From Streptomyces sp. NBC_01717 (lineage in GTDB: Bacteria > Actinomycetota > Actinomycetes > Streptomycetales > Streptomycetaceae): a stretch of DNA of 64,000 nucleotides. The stretch is taken from positions 7,755,001 through 7,819,000 of the forward strand of contig NZ_CP109178.1 in the NCBI RefSeq assembly GCF_036248255.1, given 5' to 3'. The notes under the pieces are model-generated. The model was not told where the DNA came from, searched no databases, and saw only the letters and a list, made by a program, of their open reading frames with translations. Positions 17,399 through 26,334 of this stretch are shown here, one piece after another. Each line of letters starts with the position of its first letter. Position 1 is the stretch's first letter. The position numbers and the translations under genes are program-made.

Positions 17399-18280
17399 TC
17401 AGCTGCCGGCGAGCTCCTGGACGATCGGGCCGAACGCCTCCATGTTCGGCTCCAGCACCGTCAGGTACGAGAAGCCGTACCGCTCCCGGCGCTCCCTCAG
17501 CTGATCGGCGATCGCCCGAACCGTGCCCATGGCGAGCAGCGGGAGTGCAAGGGCCTGGTCCTCGTCGAGGTGCGATGTCAGCGGCAGCGCCTCGCGCACG
17601 GCCGCGCGACGGTCGTTGGTCGTCCGGACGAACTGGATGAGCAGATTCAGCTCGGCCGGGCTCTCCCGCGCGGCGGCGAACCGCCGGTAGGCGGCGACGC
17701 GCTCGTCGAGCTGCTCGGCGGTGAGGGGCACGAGCTTGCCGGTCCGGTCGCTCGCCGCCCCGGTGAACGCCACGATCTCCGCGAAGCGGGCTGCCAGACG
17801 CAGGACCCGGTCCCCGTTCCCACCGATCAGCAGTGGTGGCCTGGGGTGCTGCGGGGACTTCGGGACGTGTTTGTCGTCGCGCAGCAGCCGGTCCAGCTCC
17901 TCGACCGTACGTCGCAGATGGTCCACCCGTCCGCCGGGGGAGAGGAACTCGATGCCCGCCCGGTCGTGCTCCTCGCGTACGTAACCGGCGCCGATCCCCA
18001 GCTCCAGGCGCCCCTCGGTCAGCGCATCCGTACCGGCCGCCTCTCTGGCCAGCAGCGTCGGGTTCCAGAACGCGGCATTGAGCACGAAGGTGCCGACACG
18101 GGGCCGTTCCGTGGCCTCCGCGGCGGCGACCAGTGCCGGGAAGGGAGCCGGCAGGCCCAGGTGGTCGGGGACCAGGATGACGTCGTACCCGAGCTGCTCC
18201 GCGCGGCGGCAGCGGGTGCGCCAGTCCGTCCCGCCGGCCGGCGTCAGCATGTTCACTCCGAATCGAAACGGCCTTGTCAT
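17399..18280 (-). CDS. LLM class F420-dependent oxidoreductase
   Basis: This 293-residue TIM-barrel protein belongs to the luciferase-like monooxygenase superfamily in its F420-using branch. The N-terminal FRFGVNMLTPAGG and the GYDVILVPDHLG strand are typical, as are LELGIGAGYVREEH and PPLLIGGNGDRVLRLA, which build the cofactor and phosphate sites. F420 is abundant in Streptomyces. The reaction is a hydride transfer to or from an unknown substrate. ATG 18280 has a GAGGAGAG site a few bases upstream. It is divergent from the antitoxin gene. Confidence 0.92.
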   Translation of the reverse strand: MTRPFRFGVNMLTPAGGTDWRTRCRRAEQLGYDVILVPDHLGLPAPFPALVAAAEATERPRVGTFVLNAAFWNPTLLAREAAGTDALTEGRLELGIGAGYVREEHDRAGIEFLSPGGRVDHLRRTVEELDRLLRDDKHVPKSPQHPRPPLLIGGNGDRVLRLAARFAEIVAFTGAASDRTGKLVPLTAEQLDERVAAYRRFAAARESPAELNLLIQFVRTTNDRRAAVREALPLTSHLDEDQALALPLLAMGTVRAIADQLRERRERYGFSYLTVLEPNMEAFGPIVQELAGS

Positions 18281-18401
18281 GGGCTCTCCTCGCGCCGGGT
18301 TGATCGATGGGCAGGCCACACACTCTGCCAAGGGAGAGCGTTGTCCGTATGTCGAACCGCTCCCCTTGCCTGTGCTAGCAATCCCGCGCTAGCTTGTTGG
18401 T

Positions 18402-18629
18402 GTGCCCAAGACTCAGCTGAACGTACGAGTGGACGAGGCCACCGCCGAGGCCGCGCGGCAGCGCGCGCTGCAGAGGGGGATGAGCGTGAACCGCTACATA
18501 GAGGAGCTCGTCAAACAGGATGCGGGCGAAGTCGGACATACTTTTGTCGAAGCCGCTGCCGACTTCATGAAGCAGTACGAGTCGGTCTTTGCCGAGGAGT
18601 TCGGCCCGGAGCGCAAAGGCACCCGTTGA
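18402..18629 (+). CDS. ribbon-helix-helix antitoxin-like protein
   Basis: The 75-residue protein, starting at GTG, opens with a ribbon-helix-helix fold: the strand TQLNVRVDEATAE, then helices AARQRALQRGMSVNRYIEELVKQ, as in Arc/CopG/HicB-type DNA-binding antitoxins. The C-terminal ~30 residues (FVEAAADFMKQYESVFAEEF) would be the part that wraps the toxin. The downstream gene overlaps it by four bases (TTGA), the usual arrangement of type II toxin-antitoxin pairs, and the RHH domain would repress their shared promoter. Confidence 0.85.
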   Translation: MPKTQLNVRVDEATAEAARQRALQRGMSVNRYIEELVKQDAGEVGHTFVEAAADFMKQYESVFAEEFGPERKGTR

Positions 18630-18997
18630 ACCTCCGGATCGACCTTTCCTGGCTGCTCATGGTCGCCGAGCACAAGACGCCCGGCGATCCACAGGTCGTC
18701 GACTGGGGTGCGCTCGTCGCCGCGGTCGCGCGTCATGAGGCGGAGATCTTCGGCAGCCCCGTATACAGCGACCCGCACATCAGGGCCGCCGCACTCCTGC
18801 AGTTGCTGCTCCATGTCCCCGCGCTGGAACACTCCAACGCGATGTTCGCCTCCGCCGTCGCCTACGGCTATCTCGTCGCCTCCGGGCTGAAGGTCATCAC
18901 TTCGCCCGAACAGGTACGCGACCTGGCCCGGCTGGTCAAGGAGGGCAAGGCCGACGTCCGGGCCATCGCCGACGAGCTCCGCCAATGGAGCCTGTGA
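18626..18997 (+). CDS. Doc/Fic-like protein of a toxin-antitoxin pair, with degenerate Fic motif
   Basis: This 123-residue protein starts at TTG, inside the antitoxin stop. Homologues in Streptomyces are usually labelled Fic-family toxin component, and the layout (IDLSWLLMVAE start, EIFG, RAAALLQLLLH helix, FASAVAYGYLVASG helix) does follow Doc. However, the catalytic loop, normally HxF-(D/E)-G-N-K-R, reads HVPALEHSN at residues 63-71: the Asn is kept, but Gly and the following Lys/Arg are absent and the His is two residues too far away. AMP or phosphate transfer by the usual chemistry looks unlikely, so it may be an inactive relative or use other chemistry. Confidence 0.8.
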   Translation: MNLRIDLSWLLMVAEHKTPGDPQVVDWGALVAAVARHEAEIFGSPVYSDPHIRAAALLQLLLHVPALEHSNAMFASAVAYGYLVASGLKVITSPEQVRDLARLVKEGKADVRAIADELRQWSL

Positions 18998-19082
18998 CTC
19001 CTTTTGCGCGAGGTTTCGAAGAAGGAGCCGGCCGACGCACTGCGGGCGTTCGCGGACGAGCTGGAGCAGGAGGACCGAAGCG

Positions 19083-19760
19083 TCAGTCCACCACCGTCGT
19101 CCGGCGGGCCACGCCCAGCACGCACGCGGAGGTGGGGAGCCGGATCCCCCTCTTCGGCATCTTGACCCTGCGGTACTCCTCGACCACGAACCCGGCCCTC
19201 TCGATCGCGGCGAGCGTGTCCCGCGACGTGTGACACCCGCCGCACACCAGCGGCCACACCGTCCGGTCCAGTGCCCGCTGGGTCGTCGCCATGGCGCGGT
19301 CGTCGGCCCGTACATGCTCGAAGAAGCGCAGCTCCCCGCCGGGGCGCAGCACCCGGAGGATCTCCGCGAGCGACCGTTCCACGTTCCGTACGGTGCACAG
19401 CACGAGTGAGGCGACGGCCCCGTCGAACGCCTCGCTCTTCACCGGCAGCGCCTCCGCGGCAGCCGGCACGACATCCACCGGCATACCGGCACGCAGCGCG
19501 GACCGTAGCGCCAACTGCCGCAGGTACCACTCGGGTTCGATTGCCACCACTTCGGACACGGCAGGCGGGTAGTGAGCGAAGTTCAGGCCGTTCCCCGCGC
19601 CGATCTCGATGATGCGTCCCGACAGACCCGTGAGCAGATCCGCGCGGATCGCCGCCATGCCGGATCTGGTCTCGGCGGCCACGCTCATCCGGGCATAGAC
19701 CCGGGCGAAGACCGGATGGTGCACCGCGTCCTTCGGGATCTTCGTGCTCCGCAGGCGCAT
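19083..19760 (-). CDS. SAM-dependent methyltransferase (class I)
   Basis: The 225-residue Rossmann-fold methyltransferase has motif I IIEIGAGNGLNFAHYP (SAM-binding Gly-rich loop), acidic motif II VVAIEPE, and EILRVLRPGGELRFFEH as motif IV and following strand, as in the UbiE/phospholipid methyltransferase group. The start ATG at 19760 has an excellent GGAGG six bases upstream. The substrate cannot be read. There are several cysteines and histidines near CGGCHTSRDT but no metal motif. The gene is flanked by its own 14-base tandem repeat just upstream. Confidence 0.9.
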   Translation of the reverse strand: MRLRSTKIPKDAVHHPVFARVYARMSVAAETRSGMAAIRADLLTGLSGRIIEIGAGNGLNFAHYPPAVSEVVAIEPEWYLRQLALRSALRAGMPVDVVPAAAEALPVKSEAFDGAVASLVLCTVRNVERSLAEILRVLRPGGELRFFEHVRADDRAMATTQRALDRTVWPLVCGGCHTSRDTLAAIERAGFVVEEYRRVKMPKRGIRLPTSACVLGVARRTTVVD

Positions 19761-19781
19761 GACAGACCTCCTCGACAGGAC

Positions 19782-19821
19782 CGGCTCCACCGGGTCGGCT
19801 CCACCGGGTCGGCTCCGCCGG
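19782..19821. repeat. short tandem repeat upstream of the methyltransferase
   Basis: A 14-base unit, CGGCTCCACCGGGT, occurs twice perfectly and a third time in truncated, slightly diverged form. It lies about 20 bases upstream of the methyltransferase start, in the presumed promoter or leader. Confidence 0.8.
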
Positions 19822-19968
19822 ACCGCTCGGCGCGGGGGGAACCGGACCCGCCCGAAACCAACCGGAGAAGTCCGACCGGCACAGCACGGCTACTTGGATT
19901 CTCCCCCGTCCCGCGCCGCTCAGCCGCTCAGCCGGCGGCCGGATTTCCGGCCGGCTCCGCTGCGCGGC

Positions 19969-20664
19969 TCAGGTGATGGTCCGGCTTCCGCCCAGCTCCG
20001 CCGTCAGCCAACTCGCGGCCCGGGCGCGGAAGTCCACGGGCGCCAGCGCCCCCGCCCCGGCGGGCACCACGCCCAGCAGCGGCGCACCCGCCACCACCGG
20101 AAGATCGTCGAGATTGCAGCGGGCGGCCAGGTCCGGCTCGGCGGGCATGCTGCCCACCACCACCCCGAGGCACCCGAGCCCCCGTGCCCGCAGGGCCTCC
20201 GAGGTGAGCGCGGTCGTGTTGAGTGTGCCGAGCCCGGCAGACGTCACGACCAGAACCGGGGCGGCCAGCAGCCGGGCCGCGTCCGCGAGAGTGGCGCCTT
20301 CCTCGTCGAACCGTACGAGCAGCCCGCCCGCACCCTCGACCAGCACCAGATCGTGCTCGGCCGCGAGTTTCTCGGCCGCTTCCGCGATCTGTTCCGGGTG
20401 CACGGGCGCCATACCCGCGCGCCGGGCGGCCGTGTCCGGTGCCAATGGCTCGGGGAACCGCGCCAGTTCGAGGCCGGTGACCGCCTCGCCCGCCAGCCGG
20501 CGCACCTCGAAGACATCGCCCGGTTCTCCCGGCGCGACACCCGTCTGAGCCGGCTTGAGCACGGCCACCGAACGCCCGGCGGCGACCGCCACCGCGGCCA
20601 CCGCCGCCGTGACGACCGTCTTGCCGATCTCCGTACCCGTGCCGCTCACTACCAGTACCGCCAT
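19969..20664 (-). CDS. bioD: dethiobiotin synthetase
   Basis: BioD (231 residues) closes the ureido ring, turning 7,8-diaminopelargonate, CO2 and ATP into dethiobiotin. The N-terminal P-loop [11 protein letters not shown] is the characteristic GTxxxxGKT variant; VEGAGGLLV is the conserved Mg/ATP-binding motif II. It is the third gene of bioB-bioA-bioD, one base beyond the bioA stop (start 20664, bioA ends 20666 on this strand), so expression is coupled. Length and motifs are complete. Confidence 0.95.
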   Translation of the reverse strand: MAVLVVSGTGTEIGKTVVTAAVAAVAVAAGRSVAVLKPAQTGVAPGEPGDVFEVRRLAGEAVTGLELARFPEPLAPDTAARRAGMAPVHPEQIAEAAEKLAAEHDLVLVEGAGGLLVRFDEEGATLADAARLLAAPVLVVTSAGLGTLNTTALTSEALRARGLGCLGVVVGSMPAEPDLAARCNLDDLPVVAGAPLLGVVPAGAGALAPVDFRARAASWLTAELGGSRTIT

Positions 20665-20665
20665 C

Positions 20666-21970
20666 TCAGCCCTCCCGCGCTGCGGCGCACACCGCACGGC
20701 AGATGCGCGCCAGATCGTCGTCGCCGGTCACATACGGCGGCATCGTGTAGATCAGGTCCCGGAACGGACGCAGCCACACGCCCTCGCGTACCGCGGCCTC
20801 GGTGGCCGCAGCCATGTTCACGTCGTGATCGAGCTGTACGACGCCGATGGCACCGAGGACGCGTACGTCCCGTACACCCGCGATCGAAGGCGCACCGGCA
20901 AGACCGTCCCGCAGCCCTGTCTCCAGGCGCTTGACCTCCTGCTGCCAGTCCTGGCCGAGCAGCAGATCGATCGAGGCCAGGGCCACCGCGGCGGCCAGTG
21001 GGTTACCCATGAACGTCGGCCCGTGCGCCAGCACCGGCACCTCGCCGCGCGAGATGCCGTCCGCCACCCGTGAGGTGCACAGCGTCGCCGCCAGGGTGAG
21101 ATAGCCGCCGGTCAGCGCCTTGCCGACGCACATGACGTCGGGAGAGATCCCGGCGTGTCCGGCGGCGAACAGCTTCCCCGTACGCCCGAAACCGCTGGCG
21201 ATCTCGTCGAACACCAGCAACACGTCATGCGCGTCGCACGCCTCGCGCAGCGCCCGCAGATACGCGGGGGAGTGGAACCGCATCCCGCCCGCACCCTGCA
21301 CCACCGGCTCCACGATCACCGCGGCCAGCTCATCGGCATGGCGCGCGATCAGGTCCCGCAGATGCTGTACGTACGCCTCGTCCGGCTGCGCGTCGAAACC
21401 GCCGGGCGGCTCGTCGGCGAAGACCTGCTGGGGCAGCGCGCCCGACCACAGCCCGTGCATGCCGCCCTCGGGGTCGCACACCGACATCGGCTGCCAGGTG
21501 TCCCCGTGGTAGCCGCCGCGCCAGGTCAGCAGACGCCTTTTGGCCGGGCGGCCGGTGGAATGCCAGTACTGCAGGCACATCTTCACCGCGACCTCGACCG
21601 ACACCGAACCGGAGTCGGCGAGGAAGACATGGCGCAGCGGCTCCGGCGTGATCTCGACCAGCCGGGCTGCCAGCCGCACGGCGGGCTCATGGGTGAGGCC
21701 GCCGAACATCACATGGCTCATCCGGTCCAGCTGGCCGCGCGCCGCCTCGTTGAGCACCGGATGGTTGTAGCCGTGCACCGCCGACCACCACGACGACATG
21801 CCGTCGATCAACTCGTGCTGCCCATGGGCCGGTTCGGCGAGCCGGAGCCGTACCCCGGACGCGGACTCCACGATCAGCGGCTCCTGCCGGCCCGGCATCG
21901 GGCCGTACGGGTGCCAGACGTGGGCCCGGTCCAGGGTCCGCAGCTCCGCGGGCGAGAGGGGGTCAGGCAT
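20666..21970 (-). CDS. bioA: adenosylmethionine-8-amino-7-oxononanoate aminotransferase
   Basis: BioA (434 residues) is a fold-type I PLP enzyme that transfers the amino group of SAM to KAPA, giving diaminopelargonate. Diagnostic pieces are HVWHPYGPM near the N-terminus, the PLP-binding [14 protein letters not shown], and the Schiff-base lysine in [13 protein letters not shown]. The frame is open far upstream (to 22177), but that part lies over bioB in another frame; ATG 21970, overlapping the bioB 3' end by eight bases, gives the normal family length. All active-site motifs are present. Confidence 0.95.
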   Translation of the reverse strand: MPDPLSPAELRTLDRAHVWHPYGPMPGRQEPLIVESASGVRLRLAEPAHGQHELIDGMSSWWSAVHGYNHPVLNEAARGQLDRMSHVMFGGLTHEPAVRLAARLVEITPEPLRHVFLADSGSVSVEVAVKMCLQYWHSTGRPAKRRLLTWRGGYHGDTWQPMSVCDPEGGMHGLWSGALPQQVFADEPPGGFDAQPDEAYVQHLRDLIARHADELAAVIVEPVVQGAGGMRFHSPAYLRALREACDAHDVLLVFDEIASGFGRTGKLFAAGHAGISPDVMCVGKALTGGYLTLAATLCTSRVADGISRGEVPVLAHGPTFMGNPLAAAVALASIDLLLGQDWQQEVKRLETGLRDGLAGAPSIAGVRDVRVLGAIGVVQLDHDVNMAAATEAAVREGVWLRPFRDLIYTMPPYVTGDDDLARICRAVCAAAREG

Positions 21971-23147
21971 TGGGGGCGAGATCCGTCCCCGCGCCGCGTC
22001 GGCGGACCGCCACCAGATCCGTGCGCGCGGCCGGAGCCTCGGCGTCGACGACCGCGGGCTCGTCGGCCACGTCACCACAGGGCGCACAGCCCGCGGAGTG
22101 TCCGACGCAACCGCCGCCGGTCTCCGGTTCGGCCCCCGCCTCCGTACGGTGCCGGGGCAGCGTCGTCGTACCCGCACCCTCCACCTCGAAACCGGCGTCG
22201 GCGATCATGTCCAGATCCGCCTGTCCCGCCTGGCCCTCGCTGGTCAGATAGTCGCCCAGGAAGATCGAGTTGACCAGGTGCAGGGCGAGCGGCTGCATCG
22301 AGCGCAGGTGTACCTCGCGGCCGCCCGCGAGCCGGACCTCGACATCCGGGCAGACGAACCGGACCATCGCCAGAATGCGCAGGCAGCGCTGTGGGGTGAG
22401 GTTCCACTCCTTGGCGAGCGGCGTGCCCTCGAACGGGATCAGGAAGTTCACCGGAACCGAGTCCGGGTCCAGCTCGCGCAGCGCGAAGACGACATCGACC
22501 AGATCGGCGTCGCTCTCGCCCATCCCGGCGATCAGCCCGGAGCACGCGGAGAGCCCCGCCGCCTGCGCCTGCTGCACGGTCTCCACCCGGTCCGCATAGG
22601 TGTGGGTGGTGGTGATGTCCCCGTACGTCCCCTCCGACGTATTGAGGTTGTGGTTGTACGCGTCGGCGCCCGCCGACCGCAGCCGGCCGGCCTGCCCCTC
22701 GGAGAGCAGACCCAGGCAGGCGCACACCTCGACGCCCTCGTTCTGCTCCTTGATCGCCTCAATCGTCTGCGACACCCGGTCGACGTCCCGGTCGGTCGGA
22801 CCGCGGCCGCTCGCCACCAGACACACACGCTTCGCGCCGCCCGCCACCCCGGCGGCGGCGGCCTTCGACGCCTCGGCCGGCTTCAGCCAGGTGTACTTGA
22901 GGATCTCGGCCTTCGAGCCGAGCCGCTGCGAGCAGTACGAGCAGTCCTCGGGGCAGAGCCCGGACTTGAGGTTGACCAGATAGTTCAGCTTCACCCGCCG
23001 GCCGAACCACTGGCGGCGTACCTTTCCGGCCGCGGCCACCACTTCGAGCAGATCGTCGTCGGAGGTCGCCAGCACGGCGAGCGCTTCTTCTCGGGTCGGC
23101 AGCTCGCGCCGCAGCCCCTTGTCCACCAGCGTGTTCAGGAGGTCCAT
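21963..23147 (-). CDS. bioB: biotin synthase, with Cys-rich C-terminal tail
   Basis: This radical SAM enzyme inserts sulfur into dethiobiotin. The [4Fe-4S] motif is [10 protein letters not shown] (Cys65, Cys69, Cys72); YNHNLNTSE, the downstream cysteines and the (beta/alpha)8 barrel pattern follow. The core ends near residue 325. A ~70-residue tail follows that E. coli BioB lacks; it contains [15 protein letters not shown] (Cys347, Cys354, Cys357) and ends [10 protein letters not shown]. The tail could be a metal or cluster site, or a sulfur relay; that is inference. First gene of bioBAD, divergent from bioF. TTGGCT and TAAGGA, 17 bases apart, end 8 bases before the start and could give a leaderless mRNA. 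Confidence 0.96.
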   Translation of the reverse strand: MDLLNTLVDKGLRRELPTREEALAVLATSDDDLLEVVAAAGKVRRQWFGRRVKLNYLVNLKSGLCPEDCSYCSQRLGSKAEILKYTWLKPAEASKAAAAGVAGGAKRVCLVASGRGPTDRDVDRVSQTIEAIKEQNEGVEVCACLGLLSEGQAGRLRSAGADAYNHNLNTSEGTYGDITTTHTYADRVETVQQAQAAGLSACSGLIAGMGESDADLVDVVFALRELDPDSVPVNFLIPFEGTPLAKEWNLTPQRCLRILAMVRFVCPDVEVRLAGGREVHLRSMQPLALHLVNSIFLGDYLTSEGQAGQADLDMIADAGFEVEGAGTTTLPRHRTEAGAEPETGGGCVGHSAGCAPCGDVADEPAVVDAEAPAARTDLVAVRRRGAGTDLAPNA

Positions 23148-23214
23148 GGCGATGATCCTTACCTACTCCACCGCCCTCAGCCAAGGAGGAACCGGACAAC
23201 AGAGCCAGCAGAGG

Positions 23215-23234
23215 GTGTGTGTATTGCCACACCA
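23215..23234. promoter_or_regulatory. inverted repeat between bioB and bioF, candidate operator
   Basis: Arms GGTGTG and CACACC are separated by eight bases in the 143-base gap between the divergent biotin genes. The position suits a repressor of both promoters, such as a BirA- or BioQ-type regulator, but the sequence matches no operator I can name with confidence. Confidence 0.35.
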
Positions 23235-23290
23235 TGCCCGGCTGCGCCCCCGGTTAGGGTCTGTGAGCTGCCTACAAAAGGGACCGTGCC

Positions 23291-24433
23291 ATGCCCTTCG
23301 CCCCGTTCGACTGGATCGACGACGAGGCCCGCCGCCGTGCGGACGCCGGACTCGTCCGCACGCTCCGCCCCCGGCCCGCCGAACCGGAACTGCTGGACCT
23401 CGCGAGCAACGACTACCTGGGTCTCACCCGGCACCCCGAGGTGACCGAGGCCGCCGCCGAGGCCGCGCACCGGTGGGGTGCGGGCGCCACCGGCTCCCGG
23501 CTGGTCACCGGCTCCACCGCACTGCACGCCGGACTCGAACGCGAACTGGCCGCGTTCTGCGGCTTCGAGGCGGCCCTGGTCCTCTCCTCCGGCTACGCGG
23601 CCAATCTCGCCGCGCTCACCGCTCTCACCGGCCGTGGCTCCCTGATCGTCTCCGACGCGGGTAACCACGCCTCCATCGTCGACGGATGCCGGCTCTCCCG
23701 GGCCGAGACCGCCGTCGTACCGCATGCCGACCCCGAGGCCGTCGCGAAGGCGCTGCACGCGCACGACGGCCGCGCCCTGGCCGTCACCGACTCCGTCTTC
23801 TCCGTCGACGGTGACGCCGCACCGCTGCCCGAGCTGGCCGACGTCTGCCGCGCGCGGGGGGCCGCGCTGCTCGTCGACGACGCGCACGGGCTGGGCGTGC
23901 TCGGGGAAGGCGGGCGCGGCGCGCTCGCCGCCGCCGGTCTCGCGGGTGGCGAGGGGATCGTCGCCACGGCCACCCTCTCCAAGTCCCTGGGCAGCCAGGG
24001 CGGCGCGGTCCTCGGACCGGCCCGGGTGATCGACCATCTGGTCAACACGGCCCGTACGTTCATCTTCGACACCGGGCTCGCACCGGCCGCTGCGGGCGCC
24101 GCCCTCGCGAGCCTGCGTCTGCTGCGCCGCGAGCCGGAGCGGGCAGGCAGGGCCCGTACGGTAGCCACCGCCCTGTACGAACGACTGACCGCCGCGGGGC
24201 TGACCACGGTGCGCCCCGACGCCGCCGTCGTCTCGGTCCGGGCGCCTTCGGCGGACGCGGCGGTGCGCTGGGCGGCCGACTGTCGTACGGCCGGGATCGC
24301 GGTGGGCTGTTTCCGCCCGCCGTCGGTCCCGGACGGCATCTCGCGGCTGCGGCTCACCGCCCGCGCCGATCTGACGGAAGCGCAGATCGCGAACGCGGTG
24401 GAGACCGTCCTGCGGACGGCTCCGGCGGCCTGA
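23291..24433 (+). CDS. bioF: 8-amino-7-oxononanoate synthase
   Basis: BioF (380 residues) is a PLP-dependent alpha-oxoamine synthase that condenses pimeloyl-CoA (or pimeloyl-ACP) with L-alanine. LDLASNDYLGLTRHPEV is the typical N-terminal motif, DDAHGLGVLG binds PLP, and TATLSKSLGSQGG carries the Schiff-base lysine. The start ATG has AAAGGGA upstream. It is transcribed away from bioBAD, with a shared intergenic control region; no bioC/bioH-type pimelate gene is present in the window. Confidence 0.95.
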   Translation: MPFAPFDWIDDEARRRADAGLVRTLRPRPAEPELLDLASNDYLGLTRHPEVTEAAAEAAHRWGAGATGSRLVTGSTALHAGLERELAAFCGFEAALVLSSGYAANLAALTALTGRGSLIVSDAGNHASIVDGCRLSRAETAVVPHADPEAVAKALHAHDGRALAVTDSVFSVDGDAAPLPELADVCRARGAALLVDDAHGLGVLGEGGRGALAAAGLAGGEGIVATATLSKSLGSQGGAVLGPARVIDHLVNTARTFIFDTGLAPAAAGAALASLRLLRREPERAGRARTVATALYERLTAAGLTTVRPDAAVVSVRAPSADAAVRWAADCRTAGIAVGCFRPPSVPDGISRLRLTARADLTEAQIANAVETVLRTAPAA

Positions 24434-24447
24434 CCGGAGCCGCGAAA

Positions 24448-24482
24448 CGGCCGGCCGGCCGGTCCGTCAGCCGGCCGGACCG
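24448..24482. terminator. bidirectional hairpin between bioF and the DUF397 gene
   Basis: Two overlapping pairings are possible, GGCCGGC with GCCGGCC and CGGTCCG with CGGACCG, in the gap between convergent genes and running into the 3' end of the DUF397 gene. Confidence 0.45.
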
Positions 24483-24673
24483 TCGGTCAGGCCGGAGACG
24501 AACGACTTCCAGGCCGCCACCGAGAACCGCAGCGGCGGCCTGGACACGTCCTTGGAGTCCCGCACGGCAAGCCGCTCCTGGCCGAACGGCGCTGCTTCCA
24601 CACAGTTGTTCATCCCCGTGCTGCGGCTGCTGCGCCGCCACCGTAACTCGTGCTCTGCGAGGCGATCGGACAT
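24467..24673 (-). CDS. DUF397 domain protein
   Basis: The 68-residue DUF397 protein is recognised by the pattern WRRSSRSTGMNNCVEAAP, VRDSKD, and the closing FSVAAWKSFVSGL. These small proteins are found almost only in Streptomyces and relatives, next to XRE/DUF5753 regulators and anti-sigma-like ATPases, as here, in WhiJ-type loci that affect development. The molecular role is thought to be as a partner of the XRE protein, possibly antitoxin-like. It lies 64 bases downstream of the regulator gene on the same strand. Confidence 0.93.
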   Translation of the reverse strand: MSDRLAEHELRWRRSSRSTGMNNCVEAAPFGQERLAVRDSKDVSRPPLRFSVAAWKSFVSGLTDGPAG

Positions 24674-24737
24674 CGGGCCCCCTCGGGCAGTCTGAGGTTC
24701 CTGGTGCCCCTCCCGGCAATCCCTGCCGGTCGCGGCA

Positions 24738-25595
24738 CTAACCGTCGCGGTCGATCGCGGCGATCAGGTCCAACGAGTGCTCCGGCGACAGCGCGTGTGC
24801 CTGCATCGTGCAGAAGGCCGAGCTGTACGCCTCAAGGTCTTCTTTCCGTTCCAGGTAGAGGCTACTCGTCAAGTGGTCGAGAACGACCACATCCAGATCA
24901 GAGGTGTTCGGAAATGAGAAGATAACGAAAGGTCCGGTGAGGCCCATGTACCCACCTACCGAGAACGGCATCAACTGCAGTTCGACGTGTGGAAGTTGGG
25001 CGACCCGAATCAGATGGCGCAACTGATTGCGCATCACCAGGCGCCCGCCGACCTCCCGCCGCAGCACCGCCTCGTCGAGCACCGCGGTCAGCCGTAGCGG
25101 CGGATCGGTCCGGAGCACCCCCTGCCGGGCGAGCCGCACCTCCACCAGCGAGTCCAACTGGCCGGCGGGCAGTCCGTCCAGCGAAGCACGGGTCACCGCA
25201 CGCGCGTAGTCGGCGGTCTGCAGGAGCCCCGGCACCACCGAGGTCTCCAGCGTGCGGGCGGTTCGGGCCTGGGACTCCAGACTGATGAAGTCCCGGTACT
25301 GGGGTGGGATGAGACCGCGGTAGGCGTGCCACCAGCCGGTTCCACCACCGCCCGCCGAGCCCGCGAGCGTCTCAAGGAGCGTCCGTAACTGTGGGTCGTC
25401 CAGACCGTAGGCATCCAGCAGCCGACTCACATCGGCCGGTCTCACACCGCTGGTACCGGTCTCGATCCGACTCACCTTCGACTGATGCCAACCGAGCAGC
25501 TGTGCCGCGTCGCGACTCGTCAGTCCGGACGTGTGGCGCAGACTCCGCAGCTCCTCCCCGAGCTTGCGGCGGCGCACCGCGGGACCGTGCTGCAT
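24738..25595 (-). CDS. XRE-family HTH regulator with DUF5753 domain (WhiJ-like)
   Basis: The 285-residue DNA-binding protein has an XRE helix-turn-helix at about residues 10-65 (LRSLRHTSGLTSRDAAQLLGWHQSKVSRIE) and a DUF5753 C-terminal domain (~95-275) with the usual YRDFISLESQARTARTLE and VVPGLLQTADYARAV. The ATG at 25595 has GGAGG at good spacing; the frame continues upstream but without homology. Together with the DUF397 gene and the divergent ATPase it forms the common streptomycete three-gene regulatory unit. The ligand of DUF5753 is unknown. Confidence 0.93.
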   Translation of the reverse strand: MQHGPAVRRRKLGEELRSLRHTSGLTSRDAAQLLGWHQSKVSRIETGTSGVRPADVSRLLDAYGLDDPQLRTLLETLAGSAGGGGTGWWHAYRGLIPPQYRDFISLESQARTARTLETSVVPGLLQTADYARAVTRASLDGLPAGQLDSLVEVRLARQGVLRTDPPLRLTAVLDEAVLRREVGGRLVMRNQLRHLIRVAQLPHVELQLMPFSVGGYMGLTGPFVIFSFPNTSDLDVVVLDHLTSSLYLERKEDLEAYSSAFCTMQAHALSPEHSLDLIAAIDRDG

Positions 25596-25798
25596 ACCGG
25601 CCTCCCTCCCTCTCGTGCCGAGGGGCCATCTTGCCGCCCATGTGCGGTGTTCGGGGCCCGAGTTCACCGCTTCGAGCGACAGATATATGCATATCTTGGT
25701 GGATCGCCGTCATGGAGGGCCGCATCAGTGGCAGTCTGGCGCGAAGCGCATCCCGGGTCGATCGCGAGTCGGTCCGGGCGGGAAAAGGACGGCTCGCC

Positions 25799-26230
25799 AT
25801 GGCAGACCATCAAGAAGCAAGCGTCACTCTGCCGAGCGAGCCGCTCTCGGTCTCCTCGGCCCGCAGGTACGTGGCGGAAGTGCTCGCCGACTGGGGTCTC
25901 CCCGATGACACGGAGACTGCCGACGCCATCCGGCTCATCGTCTCCGAGCTCACCACCAACGCCGTCCAGCACACCTTCGGTCAGTCGCCCACCTTCACCG
26001 TGGACCTGCGGCTGGAGCGGGAGGAGCAACTGCATCTCGGGGTGACGGACAGTCATCCCCGCTGGCCCCAGCGACTGCCCGCCGCCGTGCGGCAGGACAA
26101 CGGGCGCGGCATGGTGATCATTCGCTGTCTGGCCAAGGAATGCGGCGGACGCCTCACGGTCACGCCGACCGCCGAGGGAGGCAAGACCGTCTGGATCGAG
26201 CTCCCCTGGACGCTCCCCGTCCAGACCTGA
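25799..26230 (+). CDS. ATP-binding protein of the HATPase_c_2 (anti-sigma/SpoIIAB-like) family
   Basis: The 143-residue GHKL-fold protein has an N-box VSELTTNAVQH (about residues 55-65), the G1 region LGVTDSHPRWPQ with a conserved Asp, and NGRGMVIIRCLAKECG as the G2 region. These are serine-kinase-type anti-sigma or anti-anti-sigma partners, very numerous in Streptomyces. It is divergent from the XRE gene. ATG 25799 has AAAAGGAC upstream; a longer frame to 25711 or beyond is possible but less likely. Confidence 0.88.
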   Translation: MADHQEASVTLPSEPLSVSSARRYVAEVLADWGLPDDTETADAIRLIVSELTTNAVQHTFGQSPTFTVDLRLEREEQLHLGVTDSHPRWPQRLPAAVRQDNGRGMVIIRCLAKECGGRLTVTPTAEGGKTVWIELPWTLPVQT

Positions 26231-26280
26231 CCGCCGTCCTCGCGGACCCGGACTCAGGTCCGGCCGTCACGTTTCCATCA

Positions 26281-26301
26281 GCCGGCAGCCGGCAGCCGGC
26301 A
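26281..26301. repeat. 7-base tandem repeat
   Basis: GCCGGCA occurs three times in direct succession, followed by a diverged copy, in the 104-base gap between convergent genes. Each unit contains the palindrome GCCGGC, so small hairpins are possible, but it is not a convincing terminator. Confidence 0.7.
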
Positions 26302-26334
26302 GTCGGTGGCGTCGCCGGTCGTCGCGACGCACGG

